Source: an uncultured bacterium (GTDB lineage: Bacteria; Bacillota; Clostridia; Oscillospirales; Oscillospiraceae). Taken from it: a stretch of DNA of 64,000 nucleotides. Shown piece after piece: positions 49,050 to 58,767 of this stretch (position 1 is its first letter; each line of letters begins with the position of its first letter). Location: the NCBI GenBank assembly GCA_946548895.1, contig CAMNQF010000004.1:1-64000 (forward strand). Direction: 5' to 3'. The translations under genes were made by a program, and so were the position numbers. The notes under the pieces are model-generated. The model was not told the DNA's origin and did no database searches. It saw only the letters and a list, made by a program, of their open reading frames with translations.

Positions 49050-51896
49050 TTACCCGTCCTCCTTTTCAAGCCTGCCCAGCAGCCCGCCCAGCAGCGCCTC
49101 GGCATTGTCGTCCTCATACAGCTTCAGCTGCCCCTGAATCTCCCTGAGGCTGTCCTCCGCGTCCTGGGGCAGGCCGCAGCGCAGCATATCCTCCACCATC
49201 TGGGCGCACTCCCGGGACCTGAAGTCCTCCAGCTCGCGCAGGGCCGCGCCCACCCGCTCCTTCAGCTCCCGCGTGGACAGGAGGGGAAGCTTCTCCTCCT
49301 GGGGTTCGTCCTGCCGCCGCCGCTCCAAAAACTGCCCGATGCGGTCCAGAAGCGCCACGTGGGCCTCCATCAGCCGGGGGAACTGCTGGGCGATGAACGC
49401 CGTGTCGCCCTGGGCGGCGGCGTTCTCCTGGGCCCGGGCCAGGTTGGAGACCTCCATGGCCCCGATGTTGGCCGCGGCGCTCTTGAGCCCATGGACCTCC
49501 GTGCGGTAGCGGGAGAGGTCAGAGCCAGACAGCTCCCGCAGGAGGTCCGTTTTGCGCCGGCCGTCGATGTAGTAGAGCTCCAGCAGCTCGGCGAAGCCCG
49601 CCTCGTCGCCGGAGAAGTAGCGCATGGCGGCGTCCATGTCGATGCCCGGGATGGCAAAGGCGGCCGGGTCCAGGGCGGGGGCGCCGGGGCCGCTGTCCGC
49701 CGGCCTGCGCCGCTCCTCTGGGACCCAGCGGGCCAGCAGCCGCCCCAGCTCCTGCCGGTTCAGGGGCTTGGCGATGAAATCCTGGAAGCCGCAGTCCAGA
49801 AATTTGTCCCGCATTCCCTCCATGGCGTTGGCGGTGAGGGCGATCATGGCGGGGGCGGTCCCGTTTTCGCCGCAGTCCCGGCGGATGATCGCCGCCGCCT
49901 CGATGCCGTCCATCAAGGGCATCATGTGGTCCATGAAAATAATGTCGTAGCGGTTCTGACGCACCAGCTCGATGGCTTCCGGGCCGCTCCCGGCCTCATC
50001 CAGGTCAAAATCGTACCGCTTCAAAAAGCCCCGGGCCACCTTGCGGTTGACCACGTTGTCGTCCACGATGAGCACCTTGACGCCGGGGGCGGCGAAGGTC
50101 TCCGAGCCCTTCAGCTCCGCCCGGGAGGGCTCCGGCGCCTCCGCGATGGAGCGCCGGTCCACGATCTTCTGGGGGATGGTGATGGTGACGGCGGTCCCCT
50201 GGCCGTAGACGCTGTCCACATGGATGACGCCGCCCATCAGCTCGGTCAGGTGCTTGACGATGGCCAGCCCCAGGCCGGTGCCCTCCACGCTGCGGTTCCG
50301 CTTGGAGTCCACCTGGCGGAAGTCCTCGAAGATCTTGCCCAGGTCCTCCTCCCGGATGCCGCAGCCGGTGTCCTCCACCCGGAAAGTAATCAGCTCCTCG
50401 TCCTCCTTTTCGCCGGGCCGGCCGGTGACATAGGCCCGGACATACCCCTCTTTGGTGAATTTGATGGCGTTGTTGAGGATGTTGATCAGAATCTGCTTGA
50501 TCCGCCCCTCGTCGCCGTTGTAGGCGCAGGGGAGGCTCTCGTCGCACTCGTATTTCATGATGAGCCCGCGCTTGGATGCGGCCATGTCCATCATGCCCAC
50601 CACCTCGCCCACCACGGACTTGAGGTAGTAGTCGGTGTACACCAGCTCCATCTTGCCCGCTTCCACCTTGGACAGGTCCAGGATGTCGTTGATGATGGCC
50701 AGCAGGTTTTTGGCCGCGGACTGCACGTCCTTGGCGTGGGCGTAGATGGAGGTGTCCCCGCACTCCTCCATGATGATGTCGTTGAGCCCGATGATGGCGT
50801 TCATGGGGGTACGGATCTCGTGGGACATATTGGCCAGGAATTCGCTCTTGGCGATGTTGGCCTTTTCCGCCTGCTGGCGCACCCGCTTGATCTCGTTGAT
50901 GTAGGCCTTGATGTCGGTCATATCCAGGATCAGGATGACGCAGCCCTGCTTCTGGCCGTTTTCCCCGACGATCTGCTTGCTGTGGCACTCGTAGTTCTGC
51001 CCGTTGATGGAAAAGCTCCAGGGGATGTCCTCGTTGAGCATCTCCTCCCGGAAATCCTCCACCACCCGGATGTTTTCCCCCAGCTTGTGGGCGGGCAGGC
51101 TGGCAAAGATGTTGGCGGCCGCCCGGTTGTAGCTGATGAGCCGGTCGTGGTCGTCCAGGGCGATGACGCCGTCGCCCAGGCTCTCCAGCACCTTTTCCGC
51201 CGCCAGGTGGCGGAAGTCGTAATTGCGGCGGCTCCACACCACGATGACCACCATGGACATGGCGATGGCCAGGGTCACCGGCGTCAGGTCGAACACCTTG
51301 GTGAGTTTGAACACGTAGCCGGCCAGCACAATGACGGGCAGGGTGGAGATCACCAGGATGGTCTGGTACTGGCGGCTGACCTCCTGGTCGGAGCGCATAC
51401 GAATGGCCCGCACCAGGGTGAGGATGCACAGCGTATAGGGAATAATGATGCGGGAGAACATAAACAGGATGTACAGCGGCCCATAGGTGATGCTGACATA
51501 GTGAAAGCCGTCCGCGGTGGACAGCCACTGAAATTCCCGGTAGAACAGGCCGCCCCAGTTGAAAAACACCGTGGGCAGCACCAAAAAATTGACGGCGGCC
51601 AGGACGCGCAGCAGGGTTTTGGGCGGCGCGGCGTAACAGTAGATGTAGATAAACCAGCAGTAGCACAGCGGGACGAAGGCGGAACCCACGTTTTCCACCG
51701 TCACCGCCGCCACGGCGGCCTCCACGGTGGGGGCGGTCAGCTCCAGCAGGTAGCCCACGTTCTGCACCAGCGAGCCGCACATGATGAAAATCAGCAACTT
51801 CTGCTCCCGGGCGCCTTCCCCGTTCAGCAGGAGGATCAGGGCCACGAAGATCAGGCATATCCCGAAATACTCCAGCGCGGTGACTAAATTTAACAT
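49050..51896 (-). CDS. 7TM hybrid sensor histidine kinase (PAS-HisKA-HATPase-REC-Hpt)
   Basis: A 948-residue membrane kinase. Seven helices fill residues about 1-225, followed by a PAS domain (LESLGDGVIALDDHDRLISY), HisKA with phospho-His in SHEIRTPMNAIIGL (about 360), a HATPase domain (EDTGCGIREEDLG, EGTGLGLAIVKHL), a receiver (IIFMDHMMPLMDG, Asp near 654) and a C-terminal Hpt with HGLKSAAANIGA (His near 804). It therefore contains a complete internal phosphorelay and probably feeds the two free receivers downstream. The ATG has GGAG-type spacing and a consensus promoter upstream. Confidence 0.9.
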   Translation of the reverse strand: MLNLVTALEYFGICLIFVALILLLNGEGAREQKLLIFIMCGSLVQNVGYLLELTAPTVEAAVAAVTVENVGSAFVPLCYCWFIYIYCYAAPPKTLLRVLAAVNFLVLPTVFFNWGGLFYREFQWLSTADGFHYVSITYGPLYILFMFSRIIIPYTLCILTLVRAIRMRSDQEVSRQYQTILVISTLPVIVLAGYVFKLTKVFDLTPVTLAIAMSMVVIVVWSRRNYDFRHLAAEKVLESLGDGVIALDDHDRLISYNRAAANIFASLPAHKLGENIRVVEDFREEMLNEDIPWSFSINGQNYECHSKQIVGENGQKQGCVILILDMTDIKAYINEIKRVRQQAEKANIAKSEFLANMSHEIRTPMNAIIGLNDIIMEECGDTSIYAHAKDVQSAAKNLLAIINDILDLSKVEAGKMELVYTDYYLKSVVGEVVGMMDMAASKRGLIMKYECDESLPCAYNGDEGRIKQILINILNNAIKFTKEGYVRAYVTGRPGEKEDEELITFRVEDTGCGIREEDLGKIFEDFRQVDSKRNRSVEGTGLGLAIVKHLTELMGGVIHVDSVYGQGTAVTITIPQKIVDRRSIAEAPEPSRAELKGSETFAAPGVKVLIVDDNVVNRKVARGFLKRYDFDLDEAGSGPEAIELVRQNRYDIIFMDHMMPLMDGIEAAAIIRRDCGENGTAPAMIALTANAMEGMRDKFLDCGFQDFIAKPLNRQELGRLLARWVPEERRRPADSGPGAPALDPAAFAIPGIDMDAAMRYFSGDEAGFAELLELYYIDGRRKTDLLRELSGSDLSRYRTEVHGLKSAAANIGAMEVSNLARAQENAAAQGDTAFIAQQFPRLMEAHVALLDRIGQFLERRRQDEPQEEKLPLLSTRELKERVGAALRELEDFRSRECAQMVEDMLRCGLPQDAEDSLREIQGQLKLYEDDNAEALLGGLLGRLEKEDG

Positions 51897-51965
51897 TTCC
51901 GTTCGCCTGCCTGTCTCCTTGATTAATACCGGGGGGAAATCTTACGGCAGTTGTTACTATCCTTA

Positions 51966-51994
51966 ACAATAGTACATTTTTACCGCCCTGTCAA
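51966..51994 (-). promoter_or_regulatory. Promoter of the hybrid-kinase operon
   Basis: On the minus strand: TTGACA (51989-51994), 17-base spacer, TATTGT (51966-51971), about 70 bases upstream of the kinase start. Confidence 0.65.
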
Positions 51995-52090
51995 GAAATA
52001 TTGTCCCGCATTGCCCGGCGCGGCGGAGACACGGCGCCGGGCCGGGTCTATCTGGCGGAAAAACTTCCCTCCGGCCGGCCGGCATCCCGC

Positions 52091-52128
52091 AAAAACGCCC
52101 GCCCCCTCAAACCGGGGCGGGCGTTTTT
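52091..52128. terminator. Bidirectional terminator after the GH3 operon
   Basis: AAAAACGCCCGCCCC pairs with GGGGCGGGCGTTTTT around a short loop (about 52091-52105 with 52114-52128). With T-runs on both strands it closes the GH3 operon on the minus strand. Confidence 0.85.
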
Positions 52129-52183
52129 CAGGTGTGCAAAAAGGGGCCTTGCGCACCGGGAACGGGTCAGGCCGGAACGGCCC

Positions 52184-55100
52184 TTATGCCCCCTGCTTGC
52201 GCTTTTTCATCCACCGCAGGACGACCACGGCCTCAATGCCCGCGGCCAGCACAATGACGGCCGCGTCCGCCGCCGCGAACAGGACGGTCATCTTGTTTCC
52301 GCCGCCGGCCTCGGCGCCGCCCTCTCCGGCGTAATAGCCGCTGTTGCCCACGGTGTACAGGATATTCTTGCAGGCCTGACGCATGGCCAGCACGCAGGTG
52401 GCCGCCTCGGTGTCGGTGAACTGGTTGGACTCGGCCATGCCGTAGCCCAGCATCAGGTCGTTGCCGGCCCGGACCGCCGCGTCAGAGATCTGGTAGCCGT
52501 AGGAGCCGTTGTAGTCGGAGATCACGGCGCCCACAAAGCCCCACTCCTCCCGGAGGACGGTTTTGAGCAGGTTGGCGTCGCTGATGACGGGCACGGTGCC
52601 CATCCAGTTGTAGGCCGTCATCATGCCCATGACGTAATGGTCGAAGTCGAAGCCCTTCACCACTGTCTCAAAGGGCTTGAGCACGTTCTCCCGGAAGGCC
52701 TGCTCCGTCATGTAGGTCAGCAGGAAGGCGCAGCGGTTGGTCTCCTGGTCGTTGCCGGCAAAGTGCTTCAGGAAGGGATATACGCCGTACCGGGCGGCGG
52801 CGTTCACCTCGTGGGAGGCGAAGATGCCGGACAGCACGCCGTCCTCCGAGTAATACTCGAAGTTGCGCCCGCCGAAGGCGGAGCGGTGCAGGTTCATGGC
52901 GGGGCCGTACCAGCCGAAGTTATTGGCGTTGGCGAACTCTTGACCCAGGGCGCCGCCGATCTTGTCCGCCATCTCCTTGCTCCAGGTCTGGGCCATGAGC
53001 ACCTCGGAGGGGAACTGGGTGCCGGTGGTGTGGGTGACGTAGTTGGACAGGCCGGCGGGGCCGTCGCAGTCGGAGGTGGCCACCTTGCCCACGGACTCAA
53101 TGGCCGCGGTCTGCCAGCCGCCGGTGTTGATGAGGGTAATCATGTCCTCCAGGCTCATCTGGTCCAGCAGCTTCTCCCAGTCCGGGTCGTCATAGCCCTT
53201 TCCGGTGAGGTCGGCCAGCTTCAGGCCGTTGTCCGCCCCCAGTGTGGGCATGATGTCCTCGTCGTTATCGTACTTGCTGGGGTTGTACTTGGCCACGGAC
53301 ATCTGCTGGATGGCCCGTTCCGTCTCCTTGTCAATGGCGAAGCCGGCGGGGGGCGCGGTGACGGCGGCGTAGTTGGCGAAGCCGTCCTTCCGGGACAGGT
53401 AGCTCCGGCCCGCGTCGGCGTAGTCAAAGCGGTTCACCGCCGGAATGCCGTCGGAGGGGCGGCCGTCCTCGCTGTAATCCACGTCGGCGGACAGCTCGAA
53501 GGTGCGCTGATCCAGCACGGTGTGGGAGTCGGAGCGGATGGAGACGGCGTAGGTCCCCGCCTCCCGGATATACCCGCCGTTTTCCGTTTTGACCTTGCCG
53601 GAGTCGTAAGACGCCAGGTTTTCCAGCGGCACGGACAGGGTGATTTTCTCGGAGGCCCCCGGCTCCAGCAGGCCGGTCTTGCCGAAGTCCAGCAGGTTGA
53701 CGCTGGCTTTCTCAATGCCGCCGTTGGCGTAGGGCGGGGTGAAGTACAGCTCCACCACGTCCTTGCCCGCCGTGCCGCCGGTGTTGGTGACGGTGACCTC
53801 CACGGTGACGGCGCTGGAATCCTGCTTGAAATCAGTGATCTCCTGGGTGAAGGTGGTGTAGCTCAGGCCGTAGCCGAAGGGGTACTGGACGTACTCGTCA
53901 TAGCTGATGAGCCCCTCCTCGGCGGCGGTCTCATAGAACTTGTAGCCCATGTAGATGCCTTCCACGTAGTCCACGAAGGAGAACACCCCCTGGAAGGTGT
54001 TGTCGCTGCGGATCACCTGCTTGACCAGGTCCTCCACGCCGGTGAAGAGGTGGTTGCCGGAGTTGCCGGAGTGGTTCCAGGTGGGGGCCTTGGTGAGGTC
54101 CTTCAGATAGGTATCCACCGTCCGGCCGGAGGGATTCACCGTGCCGGAGATGATTTTGCCCAGGGCGGCCATGCCCGCCGCGCCGGTTCCGGGGGCCAGA
54201 ATCACCGCTCCGATGGAGTCGTACCGATCCACCCAGTCCAGCTCCATGGCGTTGTTGGCGTTGATGACCACGATGACCTTGTCAAAGCTGGAGCACACCA
54301 GGTCCACCAGGTCCTCCTCGGTGCGGGACAGCTCCAGGTAGTGCTCCCCCGGCTCGAAGTCGTCATAGTCGCCGTTGTTGGTGTACAGGCCGTTGGTGTA
54401 GCCGTAATTGGACTTGCTGCGCTCCTCCACCGCGTCCGTCTTGGCCACGTCGTAGGTGCCGTGGATCACCGCGTTCATGTCGGAGGGCAGGTCGGCGTTC
54501 TCGCCGCCGGTGCGGCCGATGACGATCACCGCCGTGTCGGAGAAGGACGCGGCCCCGCTCATGACGCCGGAGGTATAGGCGTCCCGGGTGGGCTCGGGCA
54601 GGGTCCAGTCCTGGGTCTGCATGGTGATGGCGGCCCGCTGGCCGCAATAGCCGGTGTACATCTTCACCAGCTCGTCGTTCATGGTGTAGCCCGCGTTGGC
54701 CAGGGACTGGAGGATGCTGACGGCGGGGGCGGAGCCGTCCCCGCTGTTGGCGGAGCCGGTGCCGCTGTACACGGGGTTGGTGGACGCCCAGCCGAACACG
54801 TTCAGGTTGGTGGTGGCCGGGTCCAGCGGCAGCAGGCCGTTGTTCTTCACCAGCACCATGCCCTCGTCGCCGGTCTCCTCAATGACGGCCAGGGAGTTGC
54901 CCACCACGTCATCCGATATCTCCGCCTTGGAGGCGTTGAGCACGCCGGACACGGTGGCGTACAGCGGGCCGTAGCAGATCAGGTTGACGCACAGCAGCAC
55001 CACCAGTACCCAGGCCAGGCCGGCGGACCAGCGCACCACGTGGCGGGTCCCCTTCTTGACCAGGAACTGGGCGGCGACCATCACTACAATCATCACCGCC

Positions 55101-55222
55101 AGGGCGGCGATGATGGCGTAGAGATAGCCGCTGACGGAGCGGATGTAGTTGCCCACGTCCGCGGCGCTGGCGCCCATGCTGACAAATACGGGGGTCAGCA
55201 GGTTGATAATGAAGTCGATCAT
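52184..55222 (-). CDS. Membrane-anchored GH3 glycosidase with swapped domain order (paralogue)
   Basis: A 1012-residue GH3 enzyme built like that at 3256-6189: membrane helices near the N-terminus, then the alpha/beta sandwich (about 110-470, ending YPFGYGLSYTTF), a fibronectin-III-like domain, and the catalytic barrel last, with GRNFEYYSEDGVLSG and likely nucleophile Asp in AVISDYNGSYGYQ (about 897). A Gly-rich stretch, a final helix and a KKRKQGA tail follow. Both ends thus cross the membrane with the enzyme between. It lies 102 bases after the lipoprotein GH3 gene; the gap holds a strong hairpin. Confidence 0.85.
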   Translation of the reverse strand: MIDFIINLLTPVFVSMGASAADVGNYIRSVSGYLYAIIAALAVMIVVMVAAQFLVKKGTRHVVRWSAGLAWVLVVLLCVNLICYGPLYATVSGVLNASKAEISDDVVGNSLAVIEETGDEGMVLVKNNGLLPLDPATTNLNVFGWASTNPVYSGTGSANSGDGSAPAVSILQSLANAGYTMNDELVKMYTGYCGQRAAITMQTQDWTLPEPTRDAYTSGVMSGAASFSDTAVIVIGRTGGENADLPSDMNAVIHGTYDVAKTDAVEERSKSNYGYTNGLYTNNGDYDDFEPGEHYLELSRTEEDLVDLVCSSFDKVIVVINANNAMELDWVDRYDSIGAVILAPGTGAAGMAALGKIISGTVNPSGRTVDTYLKDLTKAPTWNHSGNSGNHLFTGVEDLVKQVIRSDNTFQGVFSFVDYVEGIYMGYKFYETAAEEGLISYDEYVQYPFGYGLSYTTFTQEITDFKQDSSAVTVEVTVTNTGGTAGKDVVELYFTPPYANGGIEKASVNLLDFGKTGLLEPGASEKITLSVPLENLASYDSGKVKTENGGYIREAGTYAVSIRSDSHTVLDQRTFELSADVDYSEDGRPSDGIPAVNRFDYADAGRSYLSRKDGFANYAAVTAPPAGFAIDKETERAIQQMSVAKYNPSKYDNDEDIMPTLGADNGLKLADLTGKGYDDPDWEKLLDQMSLEDMITLINTGGWQTAAIESVGKVATSDCDGPAGLSNYVTHTTGTQFPSEVLMAQTWSKEMADKIGGALGQEFANANNFGWYGPAMNLHRSAFGGRNFEYYSEDGVLSGIFASHEVNAAARYGVYPFLKHFAGNDQETNRCAFLLTYMTEQAFRENVLKPFETVVKGFDFDHYVMGMMTAYNWMGTVPVISDANLLKTVLREEWGFVGAVISDYNGSYGYQISDAAVRAGNDLMLGYGMAESNQFTDTEAATCVLAMRQACKNILYTVGNSGYYAGEGGAEAGGGNKMTVLFAAADAAVIVLAAGIEAVVVLRWMKKRKQGA

Positions 55223-55263
55223 AGGGCGGGATTCCCTCCTTGTACGGATTCGGTAAGTGAATG

Positions 55264-55302
55264 GCCGGCGGAGAGCGGAGACAGGCCCCGCTCTCCGCCG
55301 GC
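55264..55302. terminator. Intercistronic hairpin between two GH3 genes
   Basis: The arms 55264-55278 and 55288-55302 pair perfectly over 15 bases. There is no T-run on the minus strand, so it may tune the downstream GH3 gene or protect mRNA rather than stop transcription. Confidence 0.55.
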
Positions 55303-55324
55303 TGAGGAGAAATCAACGAAATAA

Positions 55325-57844
55325 TTACTGGTTGGCGTACTTAAAGTCCAGGTTCTGGCACTCGGTGAGGGGCTCGGCGGAGTAGGTCTTGACCCGCTGG
55401 TCGTCGATCTTGCCGGACCAATTCAGGCCGTAGGCAAAGTCGTACACGTTGCCGTCGGCGTCCACGTAGCACTCCATGTCCCGGGGCAGATCGTCGGCCT
55501 GAGCTTCAACGGCCTCCATGGATGCGGGCATCTGGGCCACCAGCAAGCCGTTGGGCTCATGCTCGCCGGTAACGGTGCGCAGGTAGGCCTCGTCCTTGAC
55601 GTCGGCATAACCGACCAGGATGGCGTCGGCCAGGGGCTCTACCTCGGAGAATACCATGCAGGTAGTATTGGCCATCGTCATCAGCACCACCACAGGCTTG
55701 CCGGCGGCGGCGTTCTTGGCGTACTGGAGGGCTTCCAGGTGGCCGTAGGTTCCGGGCCGTCCGGCGGTGTTGCCCTTGTAGGAGCGGTTCTCCGTGGTCA
55801 CCTTGGTCTGCTGGGTGTAGCCGTCGTTGAAGGTTTCCGTGATCTGGTCGCCGGCCACGGAAGTCTCCTTGGCGGTGGTAGCGGTGTACTCGTTGTACTG
55901 GATGTTGGCGGGGTACCAGGTGGTCTCGCCGCTGGCCTCGTCCGTCTCGCTGTAGGAGGCCAGCTTCGGGGCCTTCATCCCCACCAGGATCAGGTCGCAG
56001 GCGGCAATGTCAGCGGCAGAGGCCCGCACAATGTCATTTTCCGTGTAGGTGGCCTTGCCCTCCTCATCGGCGGGGCCGGAGGGGTCCTTCAGCGTGTCAG
56101 TGACGACGTTGTAGTATTGGGCGGCAACCTCCAGGTCCACAGAGGGAGCCCAACTGGACGCGGTGGGGGTGCGCCGCCAGCCGCTGACGGAGGGATAAGT
56201 ATAGACATAGGGAATGTACACGGTCTGCTTGTCACTGCCCTCGGACTCCTTGATGGTGCCGTTGCTGTTCTTCACCATGACGATGGAATCCATCTGCGTC
56301 TCCACACCGTAGGCGCGGGTTTCATCGGTGCAGTTGGTTTCGCGGACGTGGGCGGTGGAATTGTAGGGGTTCTCAAACAGGCCCAGGCGCATGGTCATGA
56401 GGATGTTCTCATAGGCGCGGTCCTGGAACATTTTCAGCGCGTCGGCCTCGCCCAGGTCGGACTTGATAATCTCCCATGCCTCGGCCAAGTCGTCCAGGTT
56501 GTTATATCCGCCCGCTTGGGTCAGGCCCAGGCTGATGGAATTCGCCAGACGCTCGGGCACCGTATAGTCCTCCATGCCCCAGCCGCCGCGGCCGCCGTCG
56601 GGGAAGATGCCCCAGTCGGAGACGATGAAGCCCTCCCAGCCGGAGCCGAACAGCGTATCAAACTTGAACTGGGAGAAGCCGCCGCCAACGTACTCGCCCA
56701 GGGATTTGTCGGGGGAGTAGGAGACGGAGTAGTTGGTCATAATGCCCGCCGCGGCCTTGGTGGAGCTGTGGCTCAGGTTGAACGCACCGTCGTGGAAGGC
56801 GATCAGGTGGGCCTCATAGTTGTTGTTGGGGAACACCGCGTACTTGCCCATGGGGCTGTGGTCGTCGCGGCCGCCCTCGGAGGCGCCCGCGCCAGCGTAG
56901 TGCTTCATAACGGCTACCACGGAATCGGCGCCCCAGCCCAGATCGGTGGAGCCGTCCCAGGTGGACTGCATCCCGGAGACAAAGGCCTCGGTGATGTCAC
57001 GGTCCAGGGCAGGGTCCTCGCCGTAGGTGGAGGTGCCGCGGTCCATAACGGGGGAGGTCATCAGGTCGATCTGGGGGCCCAGGAGCATATGCACGCCGGC
57101 GGCACGGTACTGCTTGGAGTATTCCTTGCCCACCTCAAGGGCAACGTCAGGGTCCATAATAGCGGCCAGCGTGTTCTGCTGGACAATGCCGGACTGGCCG
57201 TTGGGGTCGATGGAAACCACGGCGGGAATACCGAAGTCCAGGCTTTCACACAGCTCCTGAATCAGGTTGATCCAGATGGCGTGGTTCACGTTGTCCTCGG
57301 TGGAGGAGCCCAGGTTGCGGGTAACGCCGCCCCGGCCGCCGCCGGTGATATAGGCGTAGCCGGCGTTGTCAGCGCTGGTAAACACGTTTTTGTCGGTGGT
57401 GAAGGTGCCCCAGCCGCCGTGGGTCAGGTAGGGGGCGATCTGCTCGCCGCTCATCTGGCTGGCCAGGTCCCGGGCGCGGGTCTCGTCGTCCAGCCGCCAG
57501 TCCTCGTAGGGATCCAGCGCGCCGTTGCGGTTCAGATCCTTGAAGGCGAAGCCGCCGGACTGGAGCAGCTGCACGCCGGACTCCTTGGAGTAGCCCAGGG
57601 TGGCGCCGCCCTCGTTGGTGATCTTCACCCAGCCGTCGGCGGTCTCCTCCTCTTTCCACTTCACGTCGCCGGAGCCCAGCTCCTCCAGGTCGGCGCTCTG
57701 CACCGCGGGAGGGGCGCTTTGTTCCGGCGTTCCGCTGTTTTCGGGCGCGCCGGAGGGGGTGGAGCCGCTGGGATTGCAGGCGGCCAGGCCCAGCGCCATG
57801 GCCAGCGCCAGCAGCGCCGCAGAAAGCTGTTTCATTTTCTTCAT
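55325..57844 (-). CDS. GH3 beta-glucosidase lipoprotein
   Basis: An 839-residue exported GH3 enzyme. Signal MKKMKQLSAALLALAMALGL with lipobox LAAC puts the acylated Cys at 23, followed by a Ser/Pro/Gly linker. The catalytic barrel comes first (about 90-470; nucleophile Asp in FIVSDWGIFPDGG near 410), then the second domain (about 480-830) ending VYDFAYGLNWSG. This is the normal GH3 order, unlike the two membrane enzymes. It is the first gene of a minus-strand pair and divergent from a LytTR regulator. Confidence 0.85.
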   Translation of the reverse strand: MKKMKQLSAALLALAMALGLAACNPSGSTPSGAPENSGTPEQSAPPAVQSADLEELGSGDVKWKEEETADGWVKITNEGGATLGYSKESGVQLLQSGGFAFKDLNRNGALDPYEDWRLDDETRARDLASQMSGEQIAPYLTHGGWGTFTTDKNVFTSADNAGYAYITGGGRGGVTRNLGSSTEDNVNHAIWINLIQELCESLDFGIPAVVSIDPNGQSGIVQQNTLAAIMDPDVALEVGKEYSKQYRAAGVHMLLGPQIDLMTSPVMDRGTSTYGEDPALDRDITEAFVSGMQSTWDGSTDLGWGADSVVAVMKHYAGAGASEGGRDDHSPMGKYAVFPNNNYEAHLIAFHDGAFNLSHSSTKAAAGIMTNYSVSYSPDKSLGEYVGGGFSQFKFDTLFGSGWEGFIVSDWGIFPDGGRGGWGMEDYTVPERLANSISLGLTQAGGYNNLDDLAEAWEIIKSDLGEADALKMFQDRAYENILMTMRLGLFENPYNSTAHVRETNCTDETRAYGVETQMDSIVMVKNSNGTIKESEGSDKQTVYIPYVYTYPSVSGWRRTPTASSWAPSVDLEVAAQYYNVVTDTLKDPSGPADEEGKATYTENDIVRASAADIAACDLILVGMKAPKLASYSETDEASGETTWYPANIQYNEYTATTAKETSVAGDQITETFNDGYTQQTKVTTENRSYKGNTAGRPGTYGHLEALQYAKNAAAGKPVVVLMTMANTTCMVFSEVEPLADAILVGYADVKDEAYLRTVTGEHEPNGLLVAQMPASMEAVEAQADDLPRDMECYVDADGNVYDFAYGLNWSGKIDDQRVKTYSAEPLTECQNLDFKYANQ

Positions 57845-58054
57845 CCTCGTGTTCTCCTTTCAATTTCGTTTCCCGGGCTGTGCCATCCCATCCCGGATTT
57901 GCCGCCATTATACCGCCGCAAAAGGGGGCGCAGGGAAATTTTGCGCAAACTGTCATTATCGTGCGTGAATTGTATTCCTTTTTTGGGGGAAATGCTATAT
58001 GATTAAGGAAGCATCCGCATCATCCTTGATAGATAGAGAGGGGGATGGACCTCC

Positions 58055-58765
58055 ATGAGACGCATGATTGCCATCGTGGAAGACGACCCGGCCGAGGCCG
58101 AACTGCTCAAGTCCCACTTTGCCCGGTACGCTCCCGGCAGCGGGGAGGAGTTCGATATCAAGTGTTTTCAGACGGGCGGCGCGTTCCTCAACGCCTACCA
58201 GCCCATCTACGACCTGGTGCTGATGGACATCGACCTGCCGGGCATCAACGGCATGGACACCGCCGAGTGCCTGCGCCAGATGGACCACTCCGTGGCGCTG
58301 GTGTTCGTCACCAACCTGGCCCGGTACGCCGCCAAGGGCTACGCGGTGGACGCCATGGACTTCCTGCTCAAGCCCGTGTCCTACAGCAGTTTTGCCGTCA
58401 CCGTCCAGCGTGCCCTGCTGCGCTGCCGGTACAACCACCAGCCCGACCTGCTCATCAACATCCCCGACGGGGTGTACCGCATCTCCACCTCCCGGATCAG
58501 GTATATTGAGGTCAACAACCACACCCTGGCCTACCACACCACCGAAGGCGTCCTGACCTCCCCCGGCAACCTGAAGGACGTGGAGAACCGGCTGCCGGAG
58601 GGGCAGTTTGTCCGCTGCAACCGGTGCTACCTGGTCAATTTGTCTTTTGTGCGGGCGGTGCGGGGGCACCGCCTGGTGCTGGATACGGGCGAACTGCAAA
58701 TCAGCCGCCCCAAGCGGGCCGCTGTGCTGGACGCCCTGAACAACTACCTGGGAGGAGGGTTTTGA
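58055..58765 (+). CDS. LytTR-family response regulator (AgrA/VirR type)
   Basis: A 236-residue response regulator: receiver with EDD at 9-11 and phosphoacceptor Asp near 58 (LVLMDIDLPGING), then a LytTR DNA-binding domain from about 140 (VYRISTSRIRYIEVNNHTLA, FVRCNRCYLVNLSFVRAV). A good GAGAGGGGGA site lies upstream. It is followed directly by a GHKL kinase and is divergent from the GH3 lipoprotein gene, a possible target. Confidence 0.9.
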   Translation: MRRMIAIVEDDPAEAELLKSHFARYAPGSGEEFDIKCFQTGGAFLNAYQPIYDLVLMDIDLPGINGMDTAECLRQMDHSVALVFVTNLARYAAKGYAVDAMDFLLKPVSYSSFAVTVQRALLRCRYNHQPDLLINIPDGVYRISTSRIRYIEVNNHTLAYHTTEGVLTSPGNLKDVENRLPEGQFVRCNRCYLVNLSFVRAVRGHRLVLDTGELQISRPKRAAVLDALNNYLGGGF

Positions 58766-58767
58766 CT

